Shown here: in pieces, positions 37,682-47,020 of the stretch | Position numbering within the stretch: the first letter of the stretch is position 1 | Layout: each line of letters opens with the position of its first letter | Notes under the pieces: generated by a model | Seen by the model: only the letters and a program-made list of their open reading frames with translations | The model's database searches: none | Told to the model about the DNA's origin: nothing | Translations under genes and position numbers: made by a program | Assembly (NCBI GenBank): GCA_902598315.1 | Contig: CACKBP010000003.1 | Span: 1-64,000 of the forward strand | DNA length: 64,000 nucleotides | Reading direction: 5' to 3' | Source of the DNA: an uncultured Pelagibacteraceae bacterium | GTDB taxonomy: Bacteria > Pseudomonadota > Alphaproteobacteria > Pelagibacterales > Pelagibacteraceae

Positions 37682-39808
37682 TTATTTCATCCATGACATT
37701 TTAAATTTTGGTTTTTTATCGAACAGGCGAGCGCATATATAATCTGAAATTATCTTATTATTAAATATCCTGAAATATTTTTCTTTTCCTTTTTTTGCTA
37801 TTTGGTTTCTTTTTTTTGCATTGTCTTTATACAAATTAATTTTTTCAGATAGATCACGAATATTTTTATAAAAAACTACCTCATCGTTTGAAAAAAAATC
37901 ATTTAATTTTGTATTTATATCAACAAAAGTTAAAATACCATTTCCTATAAGCGAGGCAATTCTGTTACTTGAATAATATTTCACATTATTTATTCTGCTT
38001 AGATTTAAAGCCATTTTTGATTTGTAAAGCGCATCATAAAAATCGTGAGACCAAATTGGTTGTTGGTTTTTGTATCCATAAATGTCAAAAATTATATCAG
38101 GATTTAATGAAACTAATTTCTTTACAAACGGTTCTCGTACATCTATTTTATTCTTTCTTAAAACTCCTTTATTTACTCCATGACTCATTGTAAAAAATAC
38201 ATCTTTAATTGGATTTTTATTTTTATAACATTTCAAATATTCAATATTTTCATCGACTGGTATTGGTAGATAGCTACATTTATATTTTTTATCTAGATTT
38301 AAGAAGTGAGGATCAGAAGTAACAAAACTATGATCTAAAAAATCTATATATTTTAAAAAATTTTTTTTATTTGTAATCGGATCAGGTCCATTTTTAGATA
38401 GATTATCCTCAAACCATTGAGATATTTTTAGGTTTTTATATTTTTTTTTTGCAACTTCTAAAGTTTGTTCTTGTATATTGTTAACATGACCTAATATTAT
38501 TGCATCCGGCTTATAGTTATCAATTGTCTCAATTATTAAATTATTAAGATAATCTGATCCTTTACTAAAATTTTTTAATCCTCTATTAAGTCTCACTACA
38601 TCCCTATCGCTTACATTGATTACATCGTGTCCATTTCTAATTAATCCGTTGGATATTTTTTTCGCAATTGAAATATTATAAAGTCTATTTGCCTGCCTTT
38701 GTCCAAAATTAGAAATATGAATTATTTTAAATTTTTTATTTTTATTAATATTGAAATTAAAATCTTGTAAAATTTCATCTCTAATTTTATCAATCTTTAA
38801 AGTATTTTTGCTCAATTCATGAATTACATTTCTAAAAGATGCTATTTGTATTTTTTTTGCTTTTTTTTCGTTCTTAATTAAAAACTTTATATTTTTATAA
38901 ATTTCTGAAGCTGTTAATCTTTTTAAAATAATTGAATTTAAATTAGTTTCAGTGATACCACCCCTATTCGATATTATAGTTGCACAACCTCTCGAACCAG
39001 CTTCCATTGATGTTCTTCCAAAAGGTTCCTCCCATGTCGATGGGCTTACTGCAATTTTGGATTTTTCGTAAAATTTTAAAGTTTTATCATGATTAATCCA
39101 CCCCAATAAATTTAAATTTTTATGTTTAAAATTATATTTTTCACGTGGTTCATCTCCGATTACAACAGATTTCCAATTATGGAACTCGTTTAAAATCCTC
39201 TTAATAGCCTCTCCAAATATATGATAACCTTTGGATTTATTAAGTTTGCCAACAAAAATAATTAAATTTTGTTTTTTTGGAAATTTTTTTAATCTATTTA
39301 TACTTGGGTAAATAACTTCACATTTATTATCATTTTTTATTTTAAACCCCTCAAAAAATCTTTGTTTGACCCAATTACTAACAAATAAAATTTTTTCACA
39401 ACTATTTATAATATTTTGTCTTTCTTTAATTGTTTCTGACCCACTCAAATTTAAGGGATCATTATGAAATATCAAAATTTTTTTAAGATGTTTGTCTAAA
39501 TAGTTAATATAGTTTGGCCTATTGTGAAGTTCTACTAAATCGATTTTTTTATCTTTTATTAATTTATTAAATATTTCTACGTATTTTTTATTCTTGCTTC
39601 CTAAGTAATAATCAAAGTTATAATTAATATTTATATAATTTTTTTTATCAATTAAGAGATCTTTATTTAATTTATTTATATAACCATAAACATAAATATT
39701 TTTTTTGTATTTCGATTTCTTTATGAAATCTTTAACCCATATTGATGCAGATCCAGCCTTATCTTTTGTATAAGTATCCTTAAATGGTAATAGAATTGCT
39801 ATTTTCAT
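37682..39808 (-). CDS. Tandem glycosyltransferase: GT4 module fused to a CgeB-like module
   Basis: 708 aa with two GT-B units. Residues 1 to about 350 form a GT4 enzyme, with nucleotide-sugar motifs IIFVGKLNKSKGYHIFGEAI near 183 and EEPFGRTSMEAGSRGCATIIS near 262. Residues 365-708 resemble the CgeB/Glyco_trans_1_2 type: KIIHISNFGQRQANRLYN near 365, SHGVNKGVLRKNK near 545, and SSNRIASLIGNGILTFV near 620. Such fusions may add two successive sugars to a surface glycan. That role, and the sugars, are inferred. It overlaps the GIY-YIG gene by 29 nt. Confidence 0.85.
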   Translation of the reverse strand: MKIAILLPFKDTYTKDKAGSASIWVKDFIKKSKYKKNIYVYGYINKLNKDLLIDKKNYININYNFDYYLGSKNKKYVEIFNKLIKDKKIDLVELHNRPNYINYLDKHLKKILIFHNDPLNLSGSETIKERQNIINSCEKILFVSNWVKQRFFEGFKIKNDNKCEVIYPSINRLKKFPKKQNLIIFVGKLNKSKGYHIFGEAIKRILNEFHNWKSVVIGDEPREKYNFKHKNLNLLGWINHDKTLKFYEKSKIAVSPSTWEEPFGRTSMEAGSRGCATIISNRGGITETNLNSIILKRLTASEIYKNIKFLIKNEKKAKKIQIASFRNVIHELSKNTLKIDKIRDEILQDFNFNINKNKKFKIIHISNFGQRQANRLYNISIAKKISNGLIRNGHDVINVSDRDVVRLNRGLKNFSKGSDYLNNLIIETIDNYKPDAIILGHVNNIQEQTLEVAKKKYKNLKISQWFEDNLSKNGPDPITNKKNFLKYIDFLDHSFVTSDPHFLNLDKKYKCSYLPIPVDENIEYLKCYKNKNPIKDVFFTMSHGVNKGVLRKNKIDVREPFVKKLVSLNPDIIFDIYGYKNQQPIWSHDFYDALYKSKMALNLSRINNVKYYSSNRIASLIGNGILTFVDINTKLNDFFSNDEVVFYKNIRDLSEKINLYKDNAKKRNQIAKKGKEKYFRIFNNKIISDYICARLFDKKPKFKMSWMK

Positions 39809-40043
39809 TTTTTATTTTTTTTCTTAGACTTCTATTATTCTTTATATAATATTCTCTAGAAATTGCCTCTTTTTTAGTCCTATATACTTCTTTGTAAATT
39901 AATTTCCACTTTCGCCCTCTTGTAAATTTTGCCCCTTTACTATTATTATGAAGATCTATTCGTCTTTTTAAATTATTAGTATAACCAACATATGTTATAG
40001 TTTTCTTGCCCTTTGATTTGAGCATATAAACGAAATAAGTCAC
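39780..40043 (-). CDS. GIY-YIG nuclease-domain protein (UPF0213-like)
   Basis: 87 aa, single domain. The pattern VYMLKSKGKKTITYVGYTNNLKRRIDLHN gives the GIY/YIG-type strands (VYM and YVG) with the conserved Arg. REYYIKN near residue 68 supplies the catalytic-type Glu. Solo GIY-YIG proteins are widespread in small alphaproteobacterial genomes and their role (repair or defence) is poorly known. The C-terminus overlaps the tandem GT start by 29 nt. It could be cargo of the adjoining island. Confidence 0.87.
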   Translation of the reverse strand: MTYFVYMLKSKGKKTITYVGYTNNLKRRIDLHNNSKGAKFTRGRKWKLIYKEVYRTKKEAISREYYIKNNRSLRKKIKNENSNSITI

Positions 40044-40049
40044 TTAAAC

Positions 40050-40841
40050 TTAATATCCTTTAGAATCTGGACCTTTTTTTGCTCCTTTAATTTTTTCTAT
40101 GGCAGTTTTTGCTCCTGAGCTCATGAATCTTTGATCTGATCCTACAGTTACCAAATTGAAACCTTTTTCGATCATTTTTTTAGCGTACTCAGCGGTTCCA
40201 TTATGGATACCAGCGAATAAACTTCTTTTTTTTGCGGCTTCTAATATTCTTGTAATTTCTTTGTAGGCGACAGTGTTCTCTTGTTTGTCAAAGCCAGGTT
40301 CTTCTCCAATTGCTAAGCTAAGATCAGCGGGCCCTATATATATACCATCTAAGTGTGGAGTATCTAAAATTTCATCTAAATTTTCAAGCGCCTCTTTGGT
40401 TTCTATCATTGCCAATTTTAAAATTTCATTGTCTGAATGCTTGGCATAATCACTTCCGCCATATAGCAATCCTCTGATTGGCCCAAAACTCCTATAACCT
40501 TTAGATGGGTAGAGGCATGCCTGCACAAAATTTTCTGCTTCTTTTCTATTGCTTACCATTGGACATATAACTCCATAACAACCTGCGTCTAATATTTTCA
40601 TTATTTGACCAGGTTCATTCCAATTTACTCTTGCTAATGGAGTCACATTTGTTGTTGATATAGCTTGGAGCATATTTAGTGCATTCACGTAATCAACAAC
40701 GCCGTGTTGCATATCAATAGTGCAAGAGTCCCAGCCTTGGTGGGCCATAACTTCAGCAGAAAAACCACTCGGAATTTGTAACCAGCCATTTACAATTGGC
40801 TTTCCTTCTTTGAACATTTCTTTAAGTTTGTTTTTTCTCAT
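40050..40841 (-). CDS. HpcH/HpaI-type class II aldolase
   Basis: 263 aa, metal-dependent pyruvate aldolase of the HpcH/HpaI/CitE superfamily, related to 2-keto-3-deoxy-sugar-acid and 4-hydroxy-2-oxo-acid aldolases. The catalytic His is in TIDMQHGVVDY near residue 45, the substrate Arg in LARVNWNEPGQIMK near 72, and the metal ligands in LAMIETKEAL and GIYIGPADLSLA. It is operonic with the following aldehyde dehydrogenase (4-nt overlap), consistent with cleavage to pyruvate plus an aldehyde that is then oxidised. It lies at the edge of the inositol gene set. Confidence 0.88.
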   Translation of the reverse strand: MRKNKLKEMFKEGKPIVNGWLQIPSGFSAEVMAHQGWDSCTIDMQHGVVDYVNALNMLQAISTTNVTPLARVNWNEPGQIMKILDAGCYGVICPMVSNRKEAENFVQACLYPSKGYRSFGPIRGLLYGGSDYAKHSDNEILKLAMIETKEALENLDEILDTPHLDGIYIGPADLSLAIGEEPGFDKQENTVAYKEITRILEAAKKRSLFAGIHNGTAEYAKKMIEKGFNLVTVGSDQRFMSSGAKTAIEKIKGAKKGPDSKGY

Positions 40842-42283
40842 TCGTAAGAAATGCCAAAGTGAGTATATTTAATATTTAAGTAATCTTTAATTGCCATAGA
40901 TCCACCCTCTCTTCCATATCCAGTTTGTTTAATTCCTCCAAATGGAGCTTCTGCAACGGCAACTACGGGTGTATTAACTGCTACACAACCAGTTTCTAAT
41001 TTTTCAGATGCTTGATTTGCTTTTTTTAAATCAGTTGTATAAACGTAACTTGCTAAACCCAAATCATTGTCGTTAGCTCTAGTCATTACTTCATCAAAAT
41101 CTTTAAAACTAAGAATTGGAACTATAGGTCCAAATGGTTCTTCTCTCATGACTGTAAAATTATCTTTGATATTATCAAAAATAGTTGGTTCATAATAATA
41201 GCCTTTGTTAAAGTTTGCGGCTCTTTTACCACCCAAGAGAACTTTTCCACCCTCTTTTTTGGTTGTTTCAACCAACCTTTCAACACCCTCTAATCTCTCT
41301 TTTGTGCATAAAGGTCCGAGCAAAGTGTCTTTGTCCATACCATTACCCATTTTTAGTTTCTTTGTTTTTTTTACCATCAGCTCAGCAAATTCATCTTTCT
41401 TTTTTTCATGGATATAAAATCTGTTAGGAGAAATACAAACTTGACCATTATTTCTAAATTTTGCTGTTATAGCCATATCTGTTACTTTATTTAAATCAAC
41501 ATCATCAAACACGATAAAAGGAGAGTGCCCACTTAATTCCATCGTTACTCTTTGCACCTTATCAGCAGCTTGTTTTAGAATTAACTTACCTACCCTAGTT
41601 GATCCAGTAATAGAAATTTTTTTAATAATATCAGATTGAATTAATTCAGAAGAAATAGCTGCTGGATCGCCAGATAATAAGTTGACCACGCCTGGAGGAA
41701 CACCAGCTTCTTTACATATATCGACAATTTCCATAACACTACCTGGAGTTATTACATCAGGTTTAACTATAACTGAACATCCAGCAGCTAAAGCAGTAGA
41801 AATCTTTCTTGATGCTAAAATAACTGGAAAATTCCAAGGAACTAATGCAGCCACTACGCCAACAGGCTGATAGATCACATGTATTTTTGTATTAGGAAAA
41901 CGACTTTGGTTTATTTCACCAAAAATTCTTTTTGTTTCTTCAGAGTTCCATTCAAATATATCAGCTGCACCCCCTACTTCACCCGCGCCTTCAGATAGAG
42001 GCTTGCCAACTTCTAAAGTAAGCCACTTAGATAACGTATCAACTTTTTTTCTCATCAGATCGGAAATTTTTCTAATTACTTTTGATCTTTCCCATGGCGA
42101 TGTATTTTTCCAAATTTCTAAACCTTTTTCTGCTGAGTTAAGAGCTCTTTGAATATCTTTACTATTTGCCTTTGATGCTTTACCAATAATCTCTTCAGTA
42201 GCTGGGTTGATCACTTCATAAGTTTCACCACTAGATGATTGTTGCCATTTACCGTCGATAAACTGACCAAATTTTTCGTACAT
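40838..42283 (-). CDS. NAD(P)-dependent aldehyde dehydrogenase (succinate-semialdehyde/aldose type)
   Basis: 481 aa. Canonical ALDH motifs are present: VGVVAALVPWNFPVIL near residue 142, the cofactor segment KKISITGSTRVGKLI near 218, catalytic Glu in MELSGHSPFIVFDDVD near 250, nucleophilic Cys in FRNNGQVCISPNRFYI near 285, and EEPFGPIVPI near 382. It resembles GabD/AldA-type enzymes. It lacks features that would identify a CoA-acylating IolA. It overlaps the aldolase by 4 nt and diverges from iolD across 56 bp. The substrate is inferred only from context. Confidence 0.9.
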   Translation of the reverse strand: MYEKFGQFIDGKWQQSSSGETYEVINPATEEIIGKASKANSKDIQRALNSAEKGLEIWKNTSPWERSKVIRKISDLMRKKVDTLSKWLTLEVGKPLSEGAGEVGGAADIFEWNSEETKRIFGEINQSRFPNTKIHVIYQPVGVVAALVPWNFPVILASRKISTALAAGCSVIVKPDVITPGSVMEIVDICKEAGVPPGVVNLLSGDPAAISSELIQSDIIKKISITGSTRVGKLILKQAADKVQRVTMELSGHSPFIVFDDVDLNKVTDMAITAKFRNNGQVCISPNRFYIHEKKKDEFAELMVKKTKKLKMGNGMDKDTLLGPLCTKERLEGVERLVETTKKEGGKVLLGGKRAANFNKGYYYEPTIFDNIKDNFTVMREEPFGPIVPILSFKDFDEVMTRANDNDLGLASYVYTTDLKKANQASEKLETGCVAVNTPVVAVAEAPFGGIKQTGYGREGGSMAIKDYLNIKYTHFGISYE

Positions 42284-42311
42284 ATATTATATATAATTAT
42301 TGAATATATTA

Positions 42312-42333
42312 AGTTAATTAACTATCTTATAAT
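42312..42333 (+). promoter_or_regulatory. Possible iolD promoter region with palindrome AGTTAATTAACT
   Basis: A perfect 12-bp palindrome AGTTAATTAACT (42312-42323) is followed by TATAAT (42328-42333), which ends 6 nt before the iolD ATG at 42340. If TATAAT is the -10 box, transcription would begin about at the start codon. No good -35 at normal spacing was found. A four-codon mini-ORF ATGAATTTATGA (42332-42343) overlaps the start. A+T-rich palindromes arise by chance here, so this is tentative. Confidence 0.35.
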
Positions 42334-42339
42334 GAATTT

Positions 42340-44184
42340 ATGAAAAACATTCAACTTACTTGTGCTCACGCGCTTGTTAAATTCCTAACAAAACAAAAAA
42401 TTTTAATTGATGGAAAGAAAGAACCATTATTTCCAGGCGCATTTGGAATTTTTGGACATGGTAACGTGGCGTGCTTAGGGCAAGCACTTCAAGAAAATCA
42501 AAAAGAACTTCCCACATGGAGAGGTCATCATGAGCAAAATATGGCTCTAACTGGAATAGCTTACTCAAGAGCAAAAAGAAGAAAACAAATATTCATTGCA
42601 ACCAGTTCAGTTGGACCAGGTTCTACAAATATGATTACAGCTGCAGCTGTTGCTATGAGCAATAGACTTCCAATATTATTTTTACCTGGTGATACATTTG
42701 CAAATAGAATGCCAGATCCAGTGCTTCAACAGGTTGAACATTTCAACAATCCTGGAATTACTCAAAATGATGGATTTAAACCTGTTGTAAGATATTTTGA
42801 TAGGATTATACGCCCTGAACAAATTATTTCTACTTTACCTCAAGCTATTGAAGTTATGCTTGATCCTGCCGATTGCGGCCCTGCTTGTATTTCTTTAAGC
42901 CAAGATGTTCAAGGTGAAGTATTTGATTATCCTGAGGATTTTTTTAAGGAGAGAGTACATTCAATTAGACGACCACGACCAGATGATTATCAAATAAAAA
43001 AAGCAGTTGAAGTTATTAAATCTTCTAAAAATCCAATAATAATTTCTGGAGGTGGTGTTTTTTATTCTGATGCAATGAAAGAATTATCTGACTTTGCAAA
43101 AAAACATAATATACCAGTAACACAAACTGTTATGGGTTACTCTACCATGAAAAGGGATCATTCTCATTTTTTAGGACCAATTGGTGGTCTTGGTGGAAAA
43201 GCAGCAAATAATATGGCAAAAAAAACAGATTTAGCAATAGCTATCGGAACAAAACTAGCAGATTTTACAACTGGATCCTGGGCAAATTTTGAAAACCCAA
43301 ATTTTAAACTTGTATCCATCAACGCAGCAAGATTTGACGCAAACAAACATATGGCGCAGGCAGTAGTTGGTGACGCAAAAGTTTCATTATCAGAACTATC
43401 TCTAGCTCTTGGAAGTTGGAAAGCAGAAGATAGCTGGAATAAAAAAGCACAAATGGAATTAAAAAGTTGGAATGAATATGTTGATAAAGAGAGTGGCCCA
43501 ACAAATCAGAAGTTACCTAGTTATGCTCACGCTGTTGGGGCAATTTATAGAAATTCTCATCCATCAGACATAGCAGTAACTGCTGCCGGTGGTTTAGTAG
43601 GTGAAGTTGTTCAAGTCTGGAGGCCTAGAGAGCTAAATACTCATGAAACTGAATGGGGTTTTAGTTGTATGAGTTACGAAATTTCAGGTGCATTAGGAAT
43701 AAAAATGGCAAATCCAAATAAAGAAGTTATAGCTTTTGTAGGTGATGGATCTTACCTCCTATATAACTCAGATATATATAGTTCAGTAATAACTAATAAT
43801 AAATTGATTATTATAGTTTGCGATAACGGAGGTCATGCAGTTATCAATCGACTTCAGTTATATAAAGGTGGTAAAGAATTTAACTGTTTATTGAAGAGCT
43901 CAAAAACCCCAAATCTTGTTCCGGTTGATTTTGCCTCACATGCAAAAAGTATGGGAGCAGATGGTGAACAAGTTAATTCGATATCTGAACTGGAGGAAGC
44001 TTTTAAAAGAGCAAAAAAATCAAAGAAAACATATGTTATAAGCATTCAAACAGACGGTTATCAATGGTTAGAAGGCTCTGCGTACTGGGAAAGTCCCACT
44101 CTTTCTCTACCTACGACTGAGGAAAATAAAAGAGCCCTAAAAGAACACCTAGACGGGAAGAAAAAACAGAGAAAAGGTGTATAA
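42340..44184 (+). CDS. iolD: 3D-(3,5/4)-trihydroxycyclohexane-1,2-dione hydrolase
   Basis: ThDP-dependent enzyme that opens the ring of the inosose dehydration product to 5-deoxy-glucuronate, the third step of myo-inositol catabolism. At 614 aa it matches IolD. The opening GKKEPLFPGAFGIFGHGNVACLGQAL is characteristic. HEQNMALTGIAYSRA contains the cofactor-activating Glu equivalent, and IAFVGDGSYLLYNSD (GDG...) is the ThDP/Mg site near residue 470. It leads a plus-strand pair with a Gfo/Idh/MocA oxidoreductase. IolE and IolG are encoded 5-8 kb away in the same island. Confidence 0.93.
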   Translation: MKNIQLTCAHALVKFLTKQKILIDGKKEPLFPGAFGIFGHGNVACLGQALQENQKELPTWRGHHEQNMALTGIAYSRAKRRKQIFIATSSVGPGSTNMITAAAVAMSNRLPILFLPGDTFANRMPDPVLQQVEHFNNPGITQNDGFKPVVRYFDRIIRPEQIISTLPQAIEVMLDPADCGPACISLSQDVQGEVFDYPEDFFKERVHSIRRPRPDDYQIKKAVEVIKSSKNPIIISGGGVFYSDAMKELSDFAKKHNIPVTQTVMGYSTMKRDHSHFLGPIGGLGGKAANNMAKKTDLAIAIGTKLADFTTGSWANFENPNFKLVSINAARFDANKHMAQAVVGDAKVSLSELSLALGSWKAEDSWNKKAQMELKSWNEYVDKESGPTNQKLPSYAHAVGAIYRNSHPSDIAVTAAGGLVGEVVQVWRPRELNTHETEWGFSCMSYEISGALGIKMANPNKEVIAFVGDGSYLLYNSDIYSSVITNNKLIIIVCDNGGHAVINRLQLYKGGKEFNCLLKSSKTPNLVPVDFASHAKSMGADGEQVNSISELEEAFKRAKKSKKTYVISIQTDGYQWLEGSAYWESPTLSLPTTEENKRALKEHLDGKKKQRKGV

Positions 44185-44192
44185 GCTTTTTA

Positions 44193-45350
44193 ATGGGTAA
44201 AATTTTTAAAGTCGGCTTAGTCGGCTGCGGTCATATAGCTGAGACTTATTTTAGAGCTCATAAATATTTCAATAATTTTAAAATAATTAAATGCGCTGAT
44301 ATAAATAAATTTGCTGCTCAAAGGTGTGCAAAAACTTATAAGATAAGTTCAGTTTCAGTCAATGAATTGCTTAAAGATAAAGAGATTCAAGTAGTTCTCA
44401 ATTTAACAATACCTAATGCACATTATTTAATAGCTAAAAAATCATTACTTAATGGTAAACATGTTTATTCTGAGAAGCCTTTGGCAGTATCATTTAAAAA
44501 TGGAAAAGAACTTATAAAAATTGCAAAAAGAAAAAAACTTTACATAGGAAATGCTCCAGATACCTTCTTAGGTGGAGGAAATCAAAAAGCAAGAGAGCTT
44601 TTAGATAAAAAAGTGATAGGTAAAGTGAAATTTGGGACAGGAATATTTGCCTATCCAGGAATACAATCCTACCATCCTAATCCAGAGCCTTGGTTTGCTA
44701 AAAAAGGAGGTGGTCCTGTTATAGATATGGGTCCGTATTATTTAACTGCCTTAGTAAATTTATTAGGTCCAGCTAAAGAAGTAACAAGTATAAGCTCAAA
44801 AGGAGTTAGTATGCGCACTATTGGTATAGGTCCGAAAAAAGGTAAAAGATTTAAAGTGGAGTGTCCAACAACTTACTTTTCTACTATAAAATTTCATAAT
44901 GGCACAATAATTAGATTAACTTTATCTTTTGATGTTATTTCTCATCTAAGGAATCATATAGAACTTTATGGAGAAAATGGTTCTATGATAGTTCCAGATC
45001 CAAATATGTTTGGTGGATCTGTTTTAATCAGTAAGAAATTAGGCAGCTCATGGAAAGATCATCAAACAAATAAAATGACTCTTGGAAAAATAAATATTAG
45101 ATCCCAAAGCTCTAGGGCAAATGAGTCTCCTACTAACGCAAATTATAGAGGCGTAGGATTATCAGAAATGATAAACTCTATTCAAAATAAGAGAAAACAT
45201 AGGTGTAATGGAGTTTTATCTCTTCACGTTTTAAACATAATAGAGGCAATTCATTTATCTGCAAAAAATAATAAAAAATATAGAATTTCTATTATATGTG
45301 AAAAACCAAAGCCGTTTTTAAACCAAGAAATTAGATCAATAATTAAATAG
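44193..45350 (+). CDS. Gfo/Idh/MocA-family oxidoreductase (second inositol/sugar dehydrogenase)
   Basis: 385 aa. The Rossmann N-terminus is FKVGLVGCGHIAETYFRAH (GxGxxA-like). HVYSEKPLAVSFKNGK near residue 90 carries the conserved EKP with catalytic Lys, and PVIDMGPYYLTALVNLLGP near 175 matches the family's GG.l.D.G.H region. It is longer than IolG and belongs to a different subgroup from the copy at 49.2 kb. It may oxidise another inositol isomer or a sugar. It follows iolD by 8 nt and ends convergently with the ROK kinase (8-nt overlap). Confidence 0.88.
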   Translation: MGKIFKVGLVGCGHIAETYFRAHKYFNNFKIIKCADINKFAAQRCAKTYKISSVSVNELLKDKEIQVVLNLTIPNAHYLIAKKSLLNGKHVYSEKPLAVSFKNGKELIKIAKRKKLYIGNAPDTFLGGGNQKARELLDKKVIGKVKFGTGIFAYPGIQSYHPNPEPWFAKKGGGPVIDMGPYYLTALVNLLGPAKEVTSISSKGVSMRTIGIGPKKGKRFKVECPTTYFSTIKFHNGTIIRLTLSFDVISHLRNHIELYGENGSMIVPDPNMFGGSVLISKKLGSSWKDHQTNKMTLGKINIRSQSSRANESPTNANYRGVGLSEMINSIQNKRKHRCNGVLSLHVLNIIEAIHLSAKNNKKYRISIICEKPKPFLNQEIRSIIK

Positions 45351-46230
45351 CATTTTGCTTACTCAATATTGCAGCTCCTCGAACACCACTGGCATCACCA
45401 AATTTTGGTTTCAAAAAAATCGTTTTTAAATTCACACTTTTGATATTATTAAAATTTGATAAATATTTCTCTGTAGTTTTTTTAATTTCATCTAAAGATT
45501 CAATTTCATTTGACACTCCACCGCCAAAAACAATTGCATCTGGATCAATTACATTAATAATTAAGGATAAACTTCTTGCTAGTTTTTTTTTAAATTCATC
45601 AATTATTTCTATTTCATCTTGACTATTATTTTTTGCATTCTTAAAAATTTTATGTGCAGAAAGATTTTTATTAAATCTTTCTGTAAATTTTCTTTCTAAA
45701 CCTTTACCTGAAATATATTCTTCGATGTTGGTTTCGCTATCAGGTTTTCCTATGGGTATATGACCCCATTCACCTGTAAATGAATTTGGCCCAATAATTA
45801 TTTTTTTATCAATTACTAATCCCCCGCCACATCCTGATCCCAAAATTATCCCAAAAACTGTTTTAAAATCTTTTGCAGATCCATCAAAAGCCTCTGATAA
45901 AGCAAAACAATTTGCATCGTTTTCACAATAAACATTTCTATTTAAACTTTTAGATATATCTTTTGAAAATGTTTGATTGTTCAACCATGGAGAGTTAAAA
46001 GCGTTTTGAATAAATCCTGTTTCTAAATTTGTTGATCCAGGATGACATATTCCTACATTTAAATTCTTTTTAAATTTCTTTTCAATATTGTTTACTATAT
46101 TTGTGATGTCACTAATTGTTTTCTGATAATTTTTTGGAGACTGTATTCTATCTCTATGTACTTCAAGACCATCCTCTTTAAGAAGTACTGACTCAATTTT
46201 AGTTGCTCCTAAATCAATACCGATTTGCAT
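45343..46230 (-). CDS. ROK-family sugar kinase without the zinc motif
   Basis: 295 aa, actin-like ATPase fold. The phosphate-1 motif is GIDLGATKIESVLL near residue 4, ENDANCFALSEAF near residue 103 holds the catalytic Asp, GIILGSGCGGGLVI is phosphate-2, and GEWGHIPIG is the ROK His motif. The usual CxCGxxGCxE zinc loop is absent: the sequence runs from GEWGHIPIG through KPDSETNIEEYISG with no cysteines. It is the last gene of the minus-strand iolG-ABC operon and is the only sugar kinase in the island, hence a candidate to replace IolC. Substrate is unknown. Confidence 0.88.
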   Translation of the reverse strand: MQIGIDLGATKIESVLLKEDGLEVHRDRIQSPKNYQKTISDITNIVNNIEKKFKKNLNVGICHPGSTNLETGFIQNAFNSPWLNNQTFSKDISKSLNRNVYCENDANCFALSEAFDGSAKDFKTVFGIILGSGCGGGLVIDKKIIIGPNSFTGEWGHIPIGKPDSETNIEEYISGKGLERKFTERFNKNLSAHKIFKNAKNNSQDEIEIIDEFKKKLARSLSLIINVIDPDAIVFGGGVSNEIESLDEIKKTTEKYLSNFNNIKSVNLKTIFLKPKFGDASGVRGAAILSKQNAI

Positions 46231-46231
46231 T

Positions 46232-47020
46232 TTAATTTTTTCTGTTTATCTCTTGAAGTTCAACTTCTAATTTGTTTAATTCCTCACCACCTGCCATCAT
46301 GCTTAATAATTTTTCTCTAGATATATTCTTTTTCTCATAAGTGCCTAAACTTTTGCCTCTATTTAGTACGGTAAAACTATTACCTACTGGATATGCATGA
46401 TGAACGTTATGTGTTATTAAAATTACAGCTAACCCCTGAGAAGCAGCCTTGACTATGTATTTTAAAACAACTGAAGCTTGGTGAACTCCTAAAGCAGAAG
46501 TAGGCTCATCTAAAACAAGAACTTTTGCTCCAAAATATATAGCTCTGCTAATTGCTAAACATTGTCTCTCACCACCTGACATTGTACCAACTGCTTGAGA
46601 TGGATCCCTAACATCAATACCTATTTGCCCCATTCTCTCAGCAGCTATCTTGTTTGCTTTTTCTATATCAAACGTTTTGAAAAATGGTGGGCCTTTCATG
46701 GGTTCTCTGCCCATAAAAAAGTTTCTTGTTACACTCATTAAAGAAACTAAGGCTAAATCTTGATATACAGTAGCTATTCCCATATCCAATGCATCTTTGG
46801 GACTATCAAATATAGTTTTTTTTCCTTCAACAATAATTTCACCTTCATCAGGTCTGTGGACTCCAGCCAATGTTTTAATTAAGGTTGATTTACCTGCACC
46901 ATTATCACCAAGTAAGCACATGATTTCACCTTTTTTTAATTTCATGGTTACATCTTTCAAAGCTATAACCTTTCCAAAAAATTTACTAATATTATTAAAT
47001 TGAACTAAATAGTCCGACAT
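46232..47020 (-). CDS. Sugar ABC transporter ATP-binding protein
   Basis: 262 aa, a single nucleotide-binding domain. Walker A is [16 protein letters not shown] near residue 36, the Q-loop is VYQDLALV, the signature is [14 protein letters not shown] near 148, and Walker B is [15 protein letters not shown] near 165. It resembles FrcA-type single-domain ATPases of the carbohydrate uptake CUT2 class, unlike the usual duplicated RbsA. It sits between permease and ROK kinase (1-nt and 0-nt gaps). Neighbourhood suggests inositol or a related polyol as substrate. Confidence 0.93.
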   Translation of the reverse strand: MSDYLVQFNNISKFFGKVIALKDVTMKLKKGEIMCLLGDNGAGKSTLIKTLAGVHRPDEGEIIVEGKKTIFDSPKDALDMGIATVYQDLALVSLMSVTRNFFMGREPMKGPPFFKTFDIEKANKIAAERMGQIGIDVRDPSQAVGTMSGGERQCLAISRAIYFGAKVLVLDEPTSALGVHQASVVLKYIVKAASQGLAVILITHNVHHAYPVGNSFTVLNRGKSLGTYEKKNISREKLLSMMAGGEELNKLEVELQEINRKN

